Assembly: GCA_023460085.1 (NCBI GenBank)
Contig: JAEWRI010000043.1
Span: 112,760 to 176,759 of the forward strand
DNA length: 64,000 nucleotides
Origin: Bacillota bacterium
Lineage (GTDB): Bacteria > Bacillota > Clostridia > Christensenellales > SZUA-584
Reading direction: 5' to 3'
Position numbers and translations under genes: made by a program. Under the pieces are notes generated by a model. It had not been told where the DNA came from. It saw only the letters and a program-made list of their open reading frames with translations, and ran no database searches. This document shows, in pieces, positions 33,877-40,917 of this stretch; within the stretch, counting starts at the first letter, position 1, and each line of letters begins with the position of its first letter.

Positions 33877-35292
33877 ATGGACGAGCACATAAAAAAAAAG
33901 CAAAACAATGACGGGATTCGCTGCGCGCTCACATGGGCGGGCAAGAAGGAGAGCGGCACACAGGCGCAGGAGCCGTCGCATGCTGCGCTTTTGCCCTGCC
34001 CGGAGGACAGCGTGAACTGGGGGGATACGCGCAACTTATATATCGAAGGCGACAATATCGATGCGCTGAAGCTGCTGCGCAGGGAGTATGCAGGGGCAAT
34101 ACAGCTCATCTACATCGACCCGCCGTATAACACCCGCGGCGGTTTTGTATACCGGGACGACTATGCGGCGGACAGGAAGGATACTCACTCTGAATGGCTC
34201 TCCATGATGTACCCTCGCCTGCTGCTTGCGCGGGAGCTGCTGGCAGAGGACGGTTCCCTGTTTCTCAGCATCAACGAGAACGAGCTGTTCCACCTGAAGC
34301 TGCTGTGCGACGAGGTGTTCGGCGAAGAGAATTATATGACGACGTTCTCCGTGAAAGTGCGGCATGAGAATCGCATATTGAAGGGCGACAAGGATTTTCA
34401 CGAGGTGTTTGAATACCTGCTGATGTATCGCAGGAGCAAGGCGTTTCGCGCGCCGCGGCGGGAAGTGCCGCAAACGCTGTGCGAATATGTCTGGCGCGTA
34501 GACGAGCTGACAGACGCGTCCGAGACGTTGCGGATGGACGGCAAAACAGTCAGCGTCTTTCGGCCCGGGCAGTATCGCCTCGTGCGGGCGGAGGCGGGCG
34601 AGGGGAATCTGAAGCGCGTCAATATCCGGGGTGCGCTGAAGGAGGGCAACAGCAGCGGGCGATTCTATATGAAGCATCTCGACGCTCGTGAGCCGGGGCT
34701 GCTGTTCAAGGTGCCGGAGATTGGCGATGACGGGCTGGGCTTCCGGTACTTTCTGAAACCGGAAACCGGGAGGCGAAGAAACGGTGATTACTTTCAGGGT
34801 ATCCCGAAGCATGCTAAAGCGCGCAGCGTGCCGTATCCCAACTTTCTGGATTTTGAGCGCGAGTTCAACCGTGTGGGCTTGGAGGGCGGCATAGAGTTCC
34901 GCAACGGCAAAAAGCCTGTCGCGTTTCTTGAAAGGGTACTGGAGCTGGGCGGCATGCAGGGTAAAGACGGTATCGTGCTGGATTTTTTTGCGGGCTCAGC
35001 TTCTACCGCGGAGGCCGTGATGCGTGCCAACGCGCGTTGGGAGCGAAACAACCGTTTCATCATGGTGCAGATAGACGAGGATCTGGACGAGATAGCGCAA
35101 AGCGCGCGCGGGGAAACGCAAGCCGCTGCGCGCCGGGCGATTGCGTTTCTGGACAGCACAGGAGCGCCGCACAAACTCTCCGAACTGGGCAAAGAGCGGC
35201 TGCGGCGCGCGGGCACGCGGCTTCGTGAGGAAGGCGCGGAAGCGGATACCGGTTTCCGTACGTACCGTTTGACGGAAGGGAAGCGATATTGA
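33877..35292 (+). CDS. Orphan type III-like (Mod) DNA methyltransferase
   Basis: 471 residues, beta-class amino-methyltransferase. Motif order is typical: catalytic motif IV DPPYNTRGGFVY (~86) comes first, a target-recognition region fills ~190-310, and the AdoMet motif I (LDFFAGSASTAEAV, ~371) is near the C-terminus. NLYIEGDNIDALKLL before motif IV is characteristic of type III Mod subunits. It transfers a methyl group to adenine N6 (less likely cytosine N4). No Res subunit or other nuclease is adjacent, so it is probably a solitary methyltransferase. Codons 5-8 contain a run of nine A (33891-33899), a possible slippage site. Apparently leaderless. Confidence 0.92.
   Translation: MDEHIKKKQNNDGIRCALTWAGKKESGTQAQEPSHAALLPCPEDSVNWGDTRNLYIEGDNIDALKLLRREYAGAIQLIYIDPPYNTRGGFVYRDDYAADRKDTHSEWLSMMYPRLLLARELLAEDGSLFLSINENELFHLKLLCDEVFGEENYMTTFSVKVRHENRILKGDKDFHEVFEYLLMYRRSKAFRAPRREVPQTLCEYVWRVDELTDASETLRMDGKTVSVFRPGQYRLVRAEAGEGNLKRVNIRGALKEGNSSGRFYMKHLDAREPGLLFKVPEIGDDGLGFRYFLKPETGRRRNGDYFQGIPKHAKARSVPYPNFLDFEREFNRVGLEGGIEFRNGKKPVAFLERVLELGGMQGKDGIVLDFFAGSASTAEAVMRANARWERNNRFIMVQIDEDLDEIAQSARGETQAAARRAIAFLDSTGAPHKLSELGKERLRRAGTRLREEGAEADTGFRTYRLTEGKRY
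33891..33899 (+). repeat. A9 homopolymer in the methyltransferase start region
   Basis: Nine consecutive A at codons 5-8. Gain or loss of one A would truncate the methyltransferase after a few residues. Confidence 0.9.
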
Positions 35293-35325
35293 AAGGGACG
35301 GAGACTATTGGCAGGAAGGAAACGA

Positions 35326-36318
35326 ATGAATAGACGGATGGTGAGGTTGGCAATGCGAATATTGGCGGCGGCGATTGCGGCGGCAGCGCTGGGCGCGTGC
35401 GGAGAGCCGGAGGGACAACCCTCCGTGACACCATCGGCGGTTGTTATCCCCTCTCTGACGGAGGCGCCGACGCCTGTACTCACGACGGTGCCCGAGGAAA
35501 CCGTGGCTGTACCGGCGCCCACACCGACGCCTGAGCCGCAAACGAATTATATCGGTCAGGCAGTGTGTACCGCCGAAGAGTCGGTCAATATCCGCACCGA
35601 GGCCGACGCCGACGCGGCGATACTGGGCAAGCTGCCCGCCGGAAAGACGGCGGACGTCATCGCGTACGACGGCAACTGGGCGAATATCTCATATGGCGGC
35701 ATGACGGGGTATGTCAGCCGCGACTATCTCATCGCGCGGCATACGCCGGACACTGCGGTGCCCTCGGGAAGCTGGGCGCTGATACTCGTGAATCGGCAGA
35801 GTCTGCTGCCTGAAGGGTTTGCAGCGGAAGTAGCCGATTTCGAGGGCGGTCAGGTGGACGCGCGCATACTTGCCATCTGCAAGGCGATGTTTGCCGACGC
35901 GGAAGAGGATGGCGTGGATTTCAAGCTGGTGGACGCGTACCGCAGCTATGAGCTGCAAAGCTCTCTCTATGAAGAGAAGGTGCAGAGCTACATCGACAAA
36001 GGATACAGCCGTGAAGACGCGGAGGCGGAAGCCGCGACCATCACCGCGCGCCCCAACACCAGCGAGCATCAAACGGGCCTTGCGCTGGACATTGTGACGC
36101 CCAGCTACACCAAGCGCAACAAGGGCTTTGCGAAGACGGACGCGTTCAAATGGCTATGGGCCAACGCGGCGGATTACGGTTTTACCCTGCGGTATCCAGA
36201 TGGTAAAAAGGATTTGACCGGCGTCATCTATGAGCCCTGGCACTGGCGCTTCGTGGGTGTTGATGCTGCCCGTGCGATGAAACAGAGCGGCGATTGCCTG
36301 GAGGAATACCTCGGATGA
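35326..36318 (+). CDS. VanY-type D,D-carboxypeptidase lipoprotein with SH3 domain
   Basis: 330 residues. Lipoprotein signal with LGAC lipobox (~residue 21), Pro/Thr-rich linker, bacterial SH3 domain (~75-135: VNIRTEADADAAILGKLP, GYVSRDYL), then an M15B peptidase domain with SEHQTGLALDIV (zinc His and Asp) and YEPWHWRFVG (catalytic Glu, zinc His). It removes the terminal D-Ala from peptidoglycan stem peptides outside the membrane. ATG 35326 is chosen over an upstream TTG (35308) because AGGAAGGA lies 6 bases before it. The stop overlaps the next gene's ATG. Linked only to general wall maintenance; there is no vancomycin-resistance gene set here. Confidence 0.92.
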   Translation: MNRRMVRLAMRILAAAIAAAALGACGEPEGQPSVTPSAVVIPSLTEAPTPVLTTVPEETVAVPAPTPTPEPQTNYIGQAVCTAEESVNIRTEADADAAILGKLPAGKTADVIAYDGNWANISYGGMTGYVSRDYLIARHTPDTAVPSGSWALILVNRQSLLPEGFAAEVADFEGGQVDARILAICKAMFADAEEDGVDFKLVDAYRSYELQSSLYEEKVQSYIDKGYSREDAEAEAATITARPNTSEHQTGLALDIVTPSYTKRNKGFAKTDAFKWLWANAADYGFTLRYPDGKKDLTGVIYEPWHWRFVGVDAARAMKQSGDCLEEYLG

Positions 36319-36770
36319 AGATACAGCGCATGGACAATCTGGAGCCCCGCTACGTGTGGTGCGGTGCGAAGGGACTGGAAACGCGGATGCTGGGCGAAGC
36401 GGCGGGCAGCGAGAGGCTGTATGTAAACGTCGACACCGTACCGCCCGGCGCGTTCAGCACCAAATACCATAGCCACTCGCGGCAGGAGGAATTTTTTCTG
36501 ATACTCTCCGGCAGCGGTACAGTGCGTATGAATGACGGGGAATACGCGGTTTCGAGTGGCGATTGCATCGCGAAACCTGCCGGGCGCGGTATTGCGCACC
36601 AGTTTTATAACGACGGCAATGTGCCGCTTGTCATACTCGACGCGGGAACTGTGGAGTGCGGGGATACCGTCAACTACCCCGACGAAGGGGTGCAGCTGGA
36701 AAAATGGGGCGAGGCACGTCGTATTTACGGTGCGGATGACGGGTGGTCGAGCGATCCGAACGAAGGATAG
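36315..36770 (+). CDS. Cupin-domain protein
   Basis: 151 residues, single cupin barrel. Metal-site motif YHSHSRQEEFFLILSGSG (two His and Glu) and second motif region GRGIAHQFYND. The ATG overlaps the VanY stop codon (ATGA), so it is translationally coupled to the carboxypeptidase gene. The C-terminus (WGEARRIYGADDGW) resembles cupins thought to act on sugars or small oxidised compounds; substrate unknown. Confidence 0.85.
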   Translation: MKIQRMDNLEPRYVWCGAKGLETRMLGEAAGSERLYVNVDTVPPGAFSTKYHSHSRQEEFFLILSGSGTVRMNDGEYAVSSGDCIAKPAGRGIAHQFYNDGNVPLVILDAGTVECGDTVNYPDEGVQLEKWGEARRIYGADDGWSSDPNEG

Positions 36771-36790
36771 CGTCCGCTTCGCCTTTACAG

Positions 36791-36819
36791 TTGACAAGCG
36801 TGACAGAATATATTACACT
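36791..36819 (+). promoter_or_regulatory. Promoter upstream of the symporter leader
   Basis: TTGACA (36791-36796), 17-base spacer, TACACT (36814-36819). Transcript start expected near 36826. Confidence 0.75.
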
Positions 36820-36825
36820 AAAGAG

Positions 36826-36917
36826 GTAGCATGGTAGCATGGGTAGTGAATATATCAGATCACAACCGCGGTGAATTTGGTACTTATTTGCCCTTCGGTC
36901 ATGCCGGAGGGTTTTTT
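36826..36917 (+). ncRNA. Putative leader RNA or small RNA ending in a terminator
   Basis: About 92 bases between a strong promoter and an intrinsic terminator, upstream of the symporter genes. It contains the palindrome ACCGCGGT and a possible 36-codon ORF (ATG 36831, stop ending 36941) preceded by AGAGG, which runs through the terminator. It could be a transcription attenuator or riboswitch for the symporter operon, or an independent small RNA. No known riboswitch consensus was recognised. Confidence 0.45.
36891..36917 (+). terminator. Intrinsic terminator in the symporter leader
   Basis: CCCTTCGG (36891-36898), loop TCATG, CCGGAGGG (36904-36911), then six T. It stands before, not after, the symporter genes. 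Confidence 0.85.
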
Positions 36918-36960
36918 AATTGGGAAACCAATAAGAACTGAATAACAGGAGGGTGTTTAT

Positions 36961-37140
36961 ATGCTCGGCATGGGTGATTTCGCCATATTTGCGGTATATG
37001 TTTTGTGTATACTGTCGGCGGTGATCTGTTTGGTGTATGGCATTGTCTGCTGGAATCGGGGCGCAGACAAGGAGGAACCTGAGGTTGAAAAACGGTGGGA
37101 AGCTACGGAAAAGGATATTGCGGAAGACCTCGATATTTAG
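36961..37140 (+). CDS. Symporter small accessory protein
   Basis: 59 residues, one transmembrane helix (about residues 6-30, FAIFAVYVLCILSAVICLVY) followed by a charged tail (KEEPEVEKRWEATEKDI). ACAGGAGGG precedes the ATG. It ends 18 bases before a sodium:solute symporter gene. Short single-helix proteins of this type are regularly encoded directly upstream of SSS-family symporters in Bacillota and are thought to assist the transporter. Identification rests on size, topology and position. Confidence 0.8.
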   Translation: MLGMGDFAIFAVYVLCILSAVICLVYGIVCWNRGADKEEPEVEKRWEATEKDIAEDLDI

Positions 37141-37158
37141 GAAGGGAGATGCGTCACC

Positions 37159-38787
37159 ATGGATTCCACGCAATTGATCAAAATTATTGCCGTAATCGTA
37201 TACCTTGCTGTTGTTGCGGTGCTGGGCATCATCGCGTACCGCAGGACCAAAACGACCAGTGATTATCTGCTCGCGGGGCGTAAAGCGCATCCGGTCGTGA
37301 TGGCGCTGTCTTATGGAGCCACTTTTATCAGCACATCGGCCATAGTAGGGTTCGGCGGAAATGCGGGCGTGTTCGGGTTCAGCCTGCTCTGGCTGACGTT
37401 CCTGAATATATTCCTCGGCATATTCATCGCCTTTGTGTTTTTTGGAAAACGCACGCGCCGCATCGGTCAGAACCTCAACGCTCACACATTCCCGGAATTT
37501 CTGGGCAGCCGCTTTCAAAGCCGTTTCATACAGAAGTTCATTGGTCTCGTTATCTTTATATTCATGCCGTTGTATGCTTCGGCGGTAATGATAGGCGTGG
37601 CCAAGATACTGGAAAGCGCAATGGGCATGTCGTACGAGCTCGCGTTGTTCTCTTTTGCTGCCATCGTAGCCGTTTATGTGCTGTTTGGCGGCATCAAGGG
37701 CGTAATGTACACCGATGCGTTTCAGGGTACGCTGATGCTGATAGGCATGGTGATGCTGGTTGTGACGGTATACTCCAAGATGGGCGGCGTTACGAGCGCA
37801 CATCAGCAGCTTACCGCGCTGTCGGCAAACCCGGCGGTGGCTGACCAGATAAGCGGTCTTCAGGCGGGCGGCTTCACCGGCTGGACCTCTATGCCGGCGT
37901 TGTTTTCGAAGTACTGGTGGACGGTGGTATCTACCATCGTGATGGGTGTGGGTATCGGAGTACTGGCACAGCCGCAGCTGGCAGTACGCTTTATGACCGT
38001 CAAAAGCGACCGCGAGATCAACCGCGCGGTACCGGTAGGCGGCATATTCATACTGATGATGACGGGCGTCGCGTTTATTGTGGGTGCGCTGTCCAATGTG
38101 CTGTTCTTTAACGAGCAGGGGCTTGTCTCAGTGGCTGCAGCGGGCGGTACCACAGACAGCATTATCCCGATGTTTCTGGATGCGTTTATGCCCGAGTGGT
38201 TCGTGACGGTGTTTCTGATAATACTGTTGGCCGCGGGGATGTCCACATTGAGTTCACAATTCCATACCATCGGGACGGCGGCAGGGCGCGACATCATCAG
38301 CGTAAAGCACAGCGAAGGGAGCCGGGGAATTGTGGTATCGCGCATCAGCGTACTGGTGGCGATACTGCTGACCATCACGTTGTCCTACGTGCTGCCCACC
38401 GTATGGGATGGCGCCATTACCATCGCGACGGCGCTGTTCTTTGGATTATGCTGTGCGGCATTCCTGCCCATGTACTTCGGTGCGCTGTACTTCAAAAAGA
38501 TGACGCGCGCAGCCGCGATATCCGGCATGATAACCGGCTTCATCGTAAGCCTGCTGTGGATGATGTTTATCCATTCCAAGGAGTCGTCACTGATAGGGCT
38601 GTGCAACGCGCTGTTTGGCGTACCCACGCTTTCTCCGGAAGGATCAATGCTGCAGTATGTCGATCCGCTGATCGTGGCGCTGCCCGCATCGGTGCTGGCG
38701 TCGGTGATCGGGCAGCTTGCCAGTCGAAAGCAGCCGGAAGGTGCACATCTTGAACAATGCTTCCACGGCGTCAAGCAGGCAGCCTGA
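37159..38787 (+). CDS. Sodium:solute symporter (SSS family)
   Basis: 542-residue inner-membrane protein with about 13 hydrophobic helices. The loop RKAHPVVMALSYGATFISTSAIVGFGG region and the SSS signature GGIKGVMYTDAFQGTLM are clear; YGALYFKK-like spacing near the C-terminus is also family-typical. It imports an organic solute (proline, pantothenate or carboxylate are typical) using the sodium gradient. Co-transcribed with the 59-residue protein upstream; expression may be gated by the leader terminator at 36891. A bidirectional terminator follows. Confidence 0.92.
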   Translation: MDSTQLIKIIAVIVYLAVVAVLGIIAYRRTKTTSDYLLAGRKAHPVVMALSYGATFISTSAIVGFGGNAGVFGFSLLWLTFLNIFLGIFIAFVFFGKRTRRIGQNLNAHTFPEFLGSRFQSRFIQKFIGLVIFIFMPLYASAVMIGVAKILESAMGMSYELALFSFAAIVAVYVLFGGIKGVMYTDAFQGTLMLIGMVMLVVTVYSKMGGVTSAHQQLTALSANPAVADQISGLQAGGFTGWTSMPALFSKYWWTVVSTIVMGVGIGVLAQPQLAVRFMTVKSDREINRAVPVGGIFILMMTGVAFIVGALSNVLFFNEQGLVSVAAAGGTTDSIIPMFLDAFMPEWFVTVFLIILLAAGMSTLSSQFHTIGTAAGRDIISVKHSEGSRGIVVSRISVLVAILLTITLSYVLPTVWDGAITIATALFFGLCCAAFLPMYFGALYFKKMTRAAAISGMITGFIVSLLWMMFIHSKESSLIGLCNALFGVPTLSPEGSMLQYVDPLIVALPASVLASVIGQLASRKQPEGAHLEQCFHGVKQAA

Positions 38788-38838
38788 CAGGCAGTATGTC
38801 CGCAGCATGAACATAACGCGGCATTATAGTAAATAGCC

Positions 38839-38862
38839 AAAGGGCCGCAGTTGCGGCCCTTT
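38839..38862. terminator. Bidirectional terminator between symporter and ybjQ
   Basis: Perfect 10-base-pair stem AAAGGGCCGC/GCGGCCCTTT with loop AGTT; T-tracts on both strands serve the converging transcripts. Confidence 0.85.
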
Positions 38863-38869
38863 ATGATGC

Positions 38870-39181
38870 TTATTGGAATTTGACGGCGGTACCATACGCC
38901 ATTACTTCCGCAGCGCCCTGCATCACGGACGAGGAAGCGTAGCGTACGCATACGATGGCGTCAGCGCCCAGCGCTTCGGCTTCCTCTGCCATGCGTTTGG
39001 TGGCCAGCGCCCGGGCGTTGTTCATCATCTCGTTATAGGCTTTGAGCTCTCCGCCCACGAGCGTTTTGAACGCCTGCGTGATATCGCGGCCAATGTTGCG
39101 TGTTTGAATGGTGCTGCCCTTGACAAGTCCCAACACCTCCAGCGTCTTGCCGGAAATGCCCTCAGTAGTTGTTAAGATCAT
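38870..39181 (-). CDS. YbjQ/UPF0145 family protein
   Basis: 103 residues from the ATG at 39181 (MILTTTEGISGKTLEVLG), the usual family start; a GTG three codons upstream is possible. Conserved GLVKGSTIQTRNIGRDI and ALGADAIVCVRYASSSV segments mark the family, a small beta-rich oligomeric protein described as heavy-metal-binding-like. Cellular role unknown. Overlaps the preceding membrane-protein gene by 20 bases, so it is the last gene of the minus-strand operon. Confidence 0.88.
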   Translation of the reverse strand: MILTTTEGISGKTLEVLGLVKGSTIQTRNIGRDITQAFKTLVGGELKAYNEMMNNARALATKRMAEEAEALGADAIVCVRYASSSVMQGAAEVMAYGTAVKFQ

Positions 39182-39389
39182 CTTCTTCACCGCTCCTGAC
39201 TTCTTGAATTCGCTCCGTGAGCACGAATATGCTGACCCCGATCAGCGCGAGTGGCACTGCCGCACCGGTTATTTTGACCCACAGTGCCGCGGGTATGAGC
39301 GACCAGATGACGGCCCAAACGATAAGATACACTGCGAGCAGGGCCGTGATAATGATAGGGGCTATCAGTTTTCTTGTATGCTTTTTCAT
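39162..39389 (-). CDS. Small two-helix membrane protein
   Basis: 75 residues: basic start MKKHTRKL, two transmembrane helices (~9-31 and ~36-58) and an acidic tail RIQEVRSGEEDDLNNY. GAGGCGAGG precedes the ATG. An in-frame ATG at 39401 overlaps the stop of the preceding 53-residue frame. Family not recognised. Coupled to ybjQ by a 20-base overlap. A minus-strand TATAAT at 39436-39441 may give it an internal promoter. Confidence 0.75.
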   Translation of the reverse strand: MKKHTRKLIAPIIITALLAVYLIVWAVIWSLIPAALWVKITGAAVPLALIGVSIFVLTERIQEVRSGEEDDLNNY

Positions 39390-39397
39390 ACCTCGCC

Positions 39398-39559
39398 TCA
39401 TACTTTGATGATACCATGCTTTACATCAAAAATCATTATAGATAATCTGACAGCGGCTATTCTGCGTTCATGCATCCTCAATGACAAAACAGAACGGATG
39501 CCCGAGATTACGGCGACATCGGGGCAGTCCAGCACCACCGCATCCAGAGAGATGGTCAT
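39398..39559 (-). pseudogene. Truncated VOC (glyoxalase-like) gene remnant
   Basis: 53-codon frame whose ATG overlaps the stop of the cyclodeaminase gene (ATGA). The first 14 residues, MTISLDAVVLDCPD, match the typical N-terminus of VOC-superfamily proteins, but the rest does not continue the fold and ends at 39398. It looks like a VOC gene cut after its first strand by a deletion. It may still be translated as a small coupled peptide. Confidence 0.5.
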
Positions 39560-40632
39560 TTCAGCCCGCGCTCCAGATTCACGAGAAAGTCCTGAACGTT
39601 GGTAACGATGGAACGCGCGGCGAGGGAACCCCTGTCGTGCAGCTTGCCCACCGCAAATTCGGAGACATCCACTGCGTAGAAATACACGGGACGTATCCCG
39701 GTGTCCCGCACAGTATAGCTGGGCGTCATGTTGCCGGTGGCGATGGCGTGCAGCTGGGTGGCCAGCGCGATGACCGTGGTTGCCTGGGATAACAGCGTGC
39801 GCATCTGTGCCTGAGACTCGTATACATCCGCGATAACGTCGGGCAGCGGCCCGTCGTCCCGGATGGAACCCGCCAGTACATACGGTACGTTGCAGGCGAC
39901 GGCCGCCGCCATGATGCCGTCATCGATACCGCGCGCCGTGATAAATTCGCGGATGCTGCCGCTTCCCTGCACAAGGTTGATGGCGTCCAAGTGGTGGTAA
40001 TGGCCGTTGGGAAGCGTGCGCTGCGTGTAAATATCCTGCCCGAGCGCGGTTTTGAATATCGCCGCTTCGATGTCATGGGTTGCAAGCGCGTTCCCGCCAA
40101 ACAGCGCTTGTACGTATCCGCGGCGTATCAGGGCGGCCATCGCGCGGCGAGAGTCAAAGTCGAATGCGCAGGCGGGGCCGAGCACCCAAACGGTGAAGCC
40201 GTGCTCTCGCTCGTAGCGCAGCAGTTCATAAAGGCTGTCATAGTCGCGCGAGTACGAGGTTTCCCGCGTGCGGGAGTTGCGAAACGCGAAACCGACGTGC
40301 TCCTCCTCTTCGTTTCCAAAGCCGTTTGTGTGCACATAGATGCCTTCCGGTCCGCCTGCGGTGCGGCCTGTCACCACCATATCGCCTTCACGGACATTGC
40401 GATGTTCCACCGCATAAGGTACGCCGTCCCGCACGATTACCGCACAGTCCATGCGGCTTTGCGCCACCAGCCTCCATTCGTCGGCAATTTTGAAGTATTC
40501 CGGGTAGATGCTGGTTGCATGGTAGGCGCGCGGCATGAGGCCATCTCTGGGAGCGGGTACGCATGTTGCGTCAGGCGCGCTGAGGAAAATGGGAAGGGAA
40601 AAATCTGGTGCAATATAATCCGGAAGTCTCAA
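39556..40632 (-). CDS. Archaeal-type ornithine cyclodeaminase (COG1915/TIGR00300 family)
   Basis: 358 residues. The C-terminal two thirds carry the family hallmarks: LFGGNALATHDIEAAIF, NGHYHHLDAINLVQGSGS, VPYVLAGSIRDDGPLPDV and ALATQLHAIATGNMTPSY. Related proteins include the archaeal ornithine cyclodeaminase and the C-terminal domain of cyanobacterial AgrE/ArgZ, which convert ornithine to proline and ammonia with bound NAD. Starts with TTG at 40632, preceded by GGGGGAT at 7 bases. It follows the ArsR gene by 15 bases in the same operon as the CoA-disulfide reductase; the metabolic link to sulfur redox is not obvious. Enzymatic activity is inferred from family. Confidence 0.82.
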   Translation of the reverse strand: MRLPDYIAPDFSLPIFLSAPDATCVPAPRDGLMPRAYHATSIYPEYFKIADEWRLVAQSRMDCAVIVRDGVPYAVEHRNVREGDMVVTGRTAGGPEGIYVHTNGFGNEEEEHVGFAFRNSRTRETSYSRDYDSLYELLRYEREHGFTVWVLGPACAFDFDSRRAMAALIRRGYVQALFGGNALATHDIEAAIFKTALGQDIYTQRTLPNGHYHHLDAINLVQGSGSIREFITARGIDDGIMAAAVACNVPYVLAGSIRDDGPLPDVIADVYESQAQMRTLLSQATTVIALATQLHAIATGNMTPSYTVRDTGIRPVYFYAVDVSEFAVGKLHDRGSLAARSIVTNVQDFLVNLERGLK

Positions 40633-40647
40633 CGGTGTATCCCCCTT

Positions 40648-40917
40648 TTATTTCGGAAGCAGCTCCAGCAGCTTCAACACAGTTTTATCGATCACGTGGT
40701 AGCAAACGCCGCTGCCTTGTCTTTCACCCTCCACAATGCCCGCGGCGCGAAGCCGGGAAAGGTGAAGCGATGCAACGGATTGCGGTATGCCCAGATCTTC
40801 CGCGATTTGCTTGACGCGACAGCCCTTGGCCGCGATGCCATGCGCGATGGCCAGCCGCGACGGATGCCCCAGCACCTTCAGTTTAAAAGCCAGCGACTCA
40901 ACCTTTGCCATGTCCAT
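40648..40917 (-). CDS. ArsR/SmtB-family regulator with two cysteines
   Basis: 89 residues, winged helix: FKLKVLGHPSRLAIAHGI, recognition helix region IPQSVASLHLSRLRAAGIV, wing GERQGSGVCYHV. Cys in KGCRV sits between helices 2 and 3, where persulfide sensors such as SqrR/BigR have one of their two cysteines; the second Cys is in the wing, a different place. AGGGTGATC precedes ATG 40917, which lies inside the end of the reductase gene (20-base overlap). Probably represses its own operon and responds to thiol, persulfide or metal; the inducer is inferred. Confidence 0.88.
   Translation of the reverse strand: MDMAKVESLAFKLKVLGHPSRLAIAHGIAAKGCRVKQIAEDLGIPQSVASLHLSRLRAAGIVEGERQGSGVCYHVIDKTVLKLLELLPK

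Noticed and set aside
33877..35292. Complete type III restriction-modification system
   Set aside because: No Res helicase/nuclease gene on either side; the next gene is a VanY-type carboxypeptidase.
35326..36318. Vancomycin-resistance cluster because of a VanY-like protein
   Set aside because: No VanR/S/H/A/X genes; SH3-M15B lipoproteins are common wall-maintenance enzymes.
36826..36917. T-box leader before the symporter
   Set aside because: Only ACCGCG matches the T-box bulge; there is no AGGGTGG, the leader is too short and the downstream genes are not aminoacylation genes.
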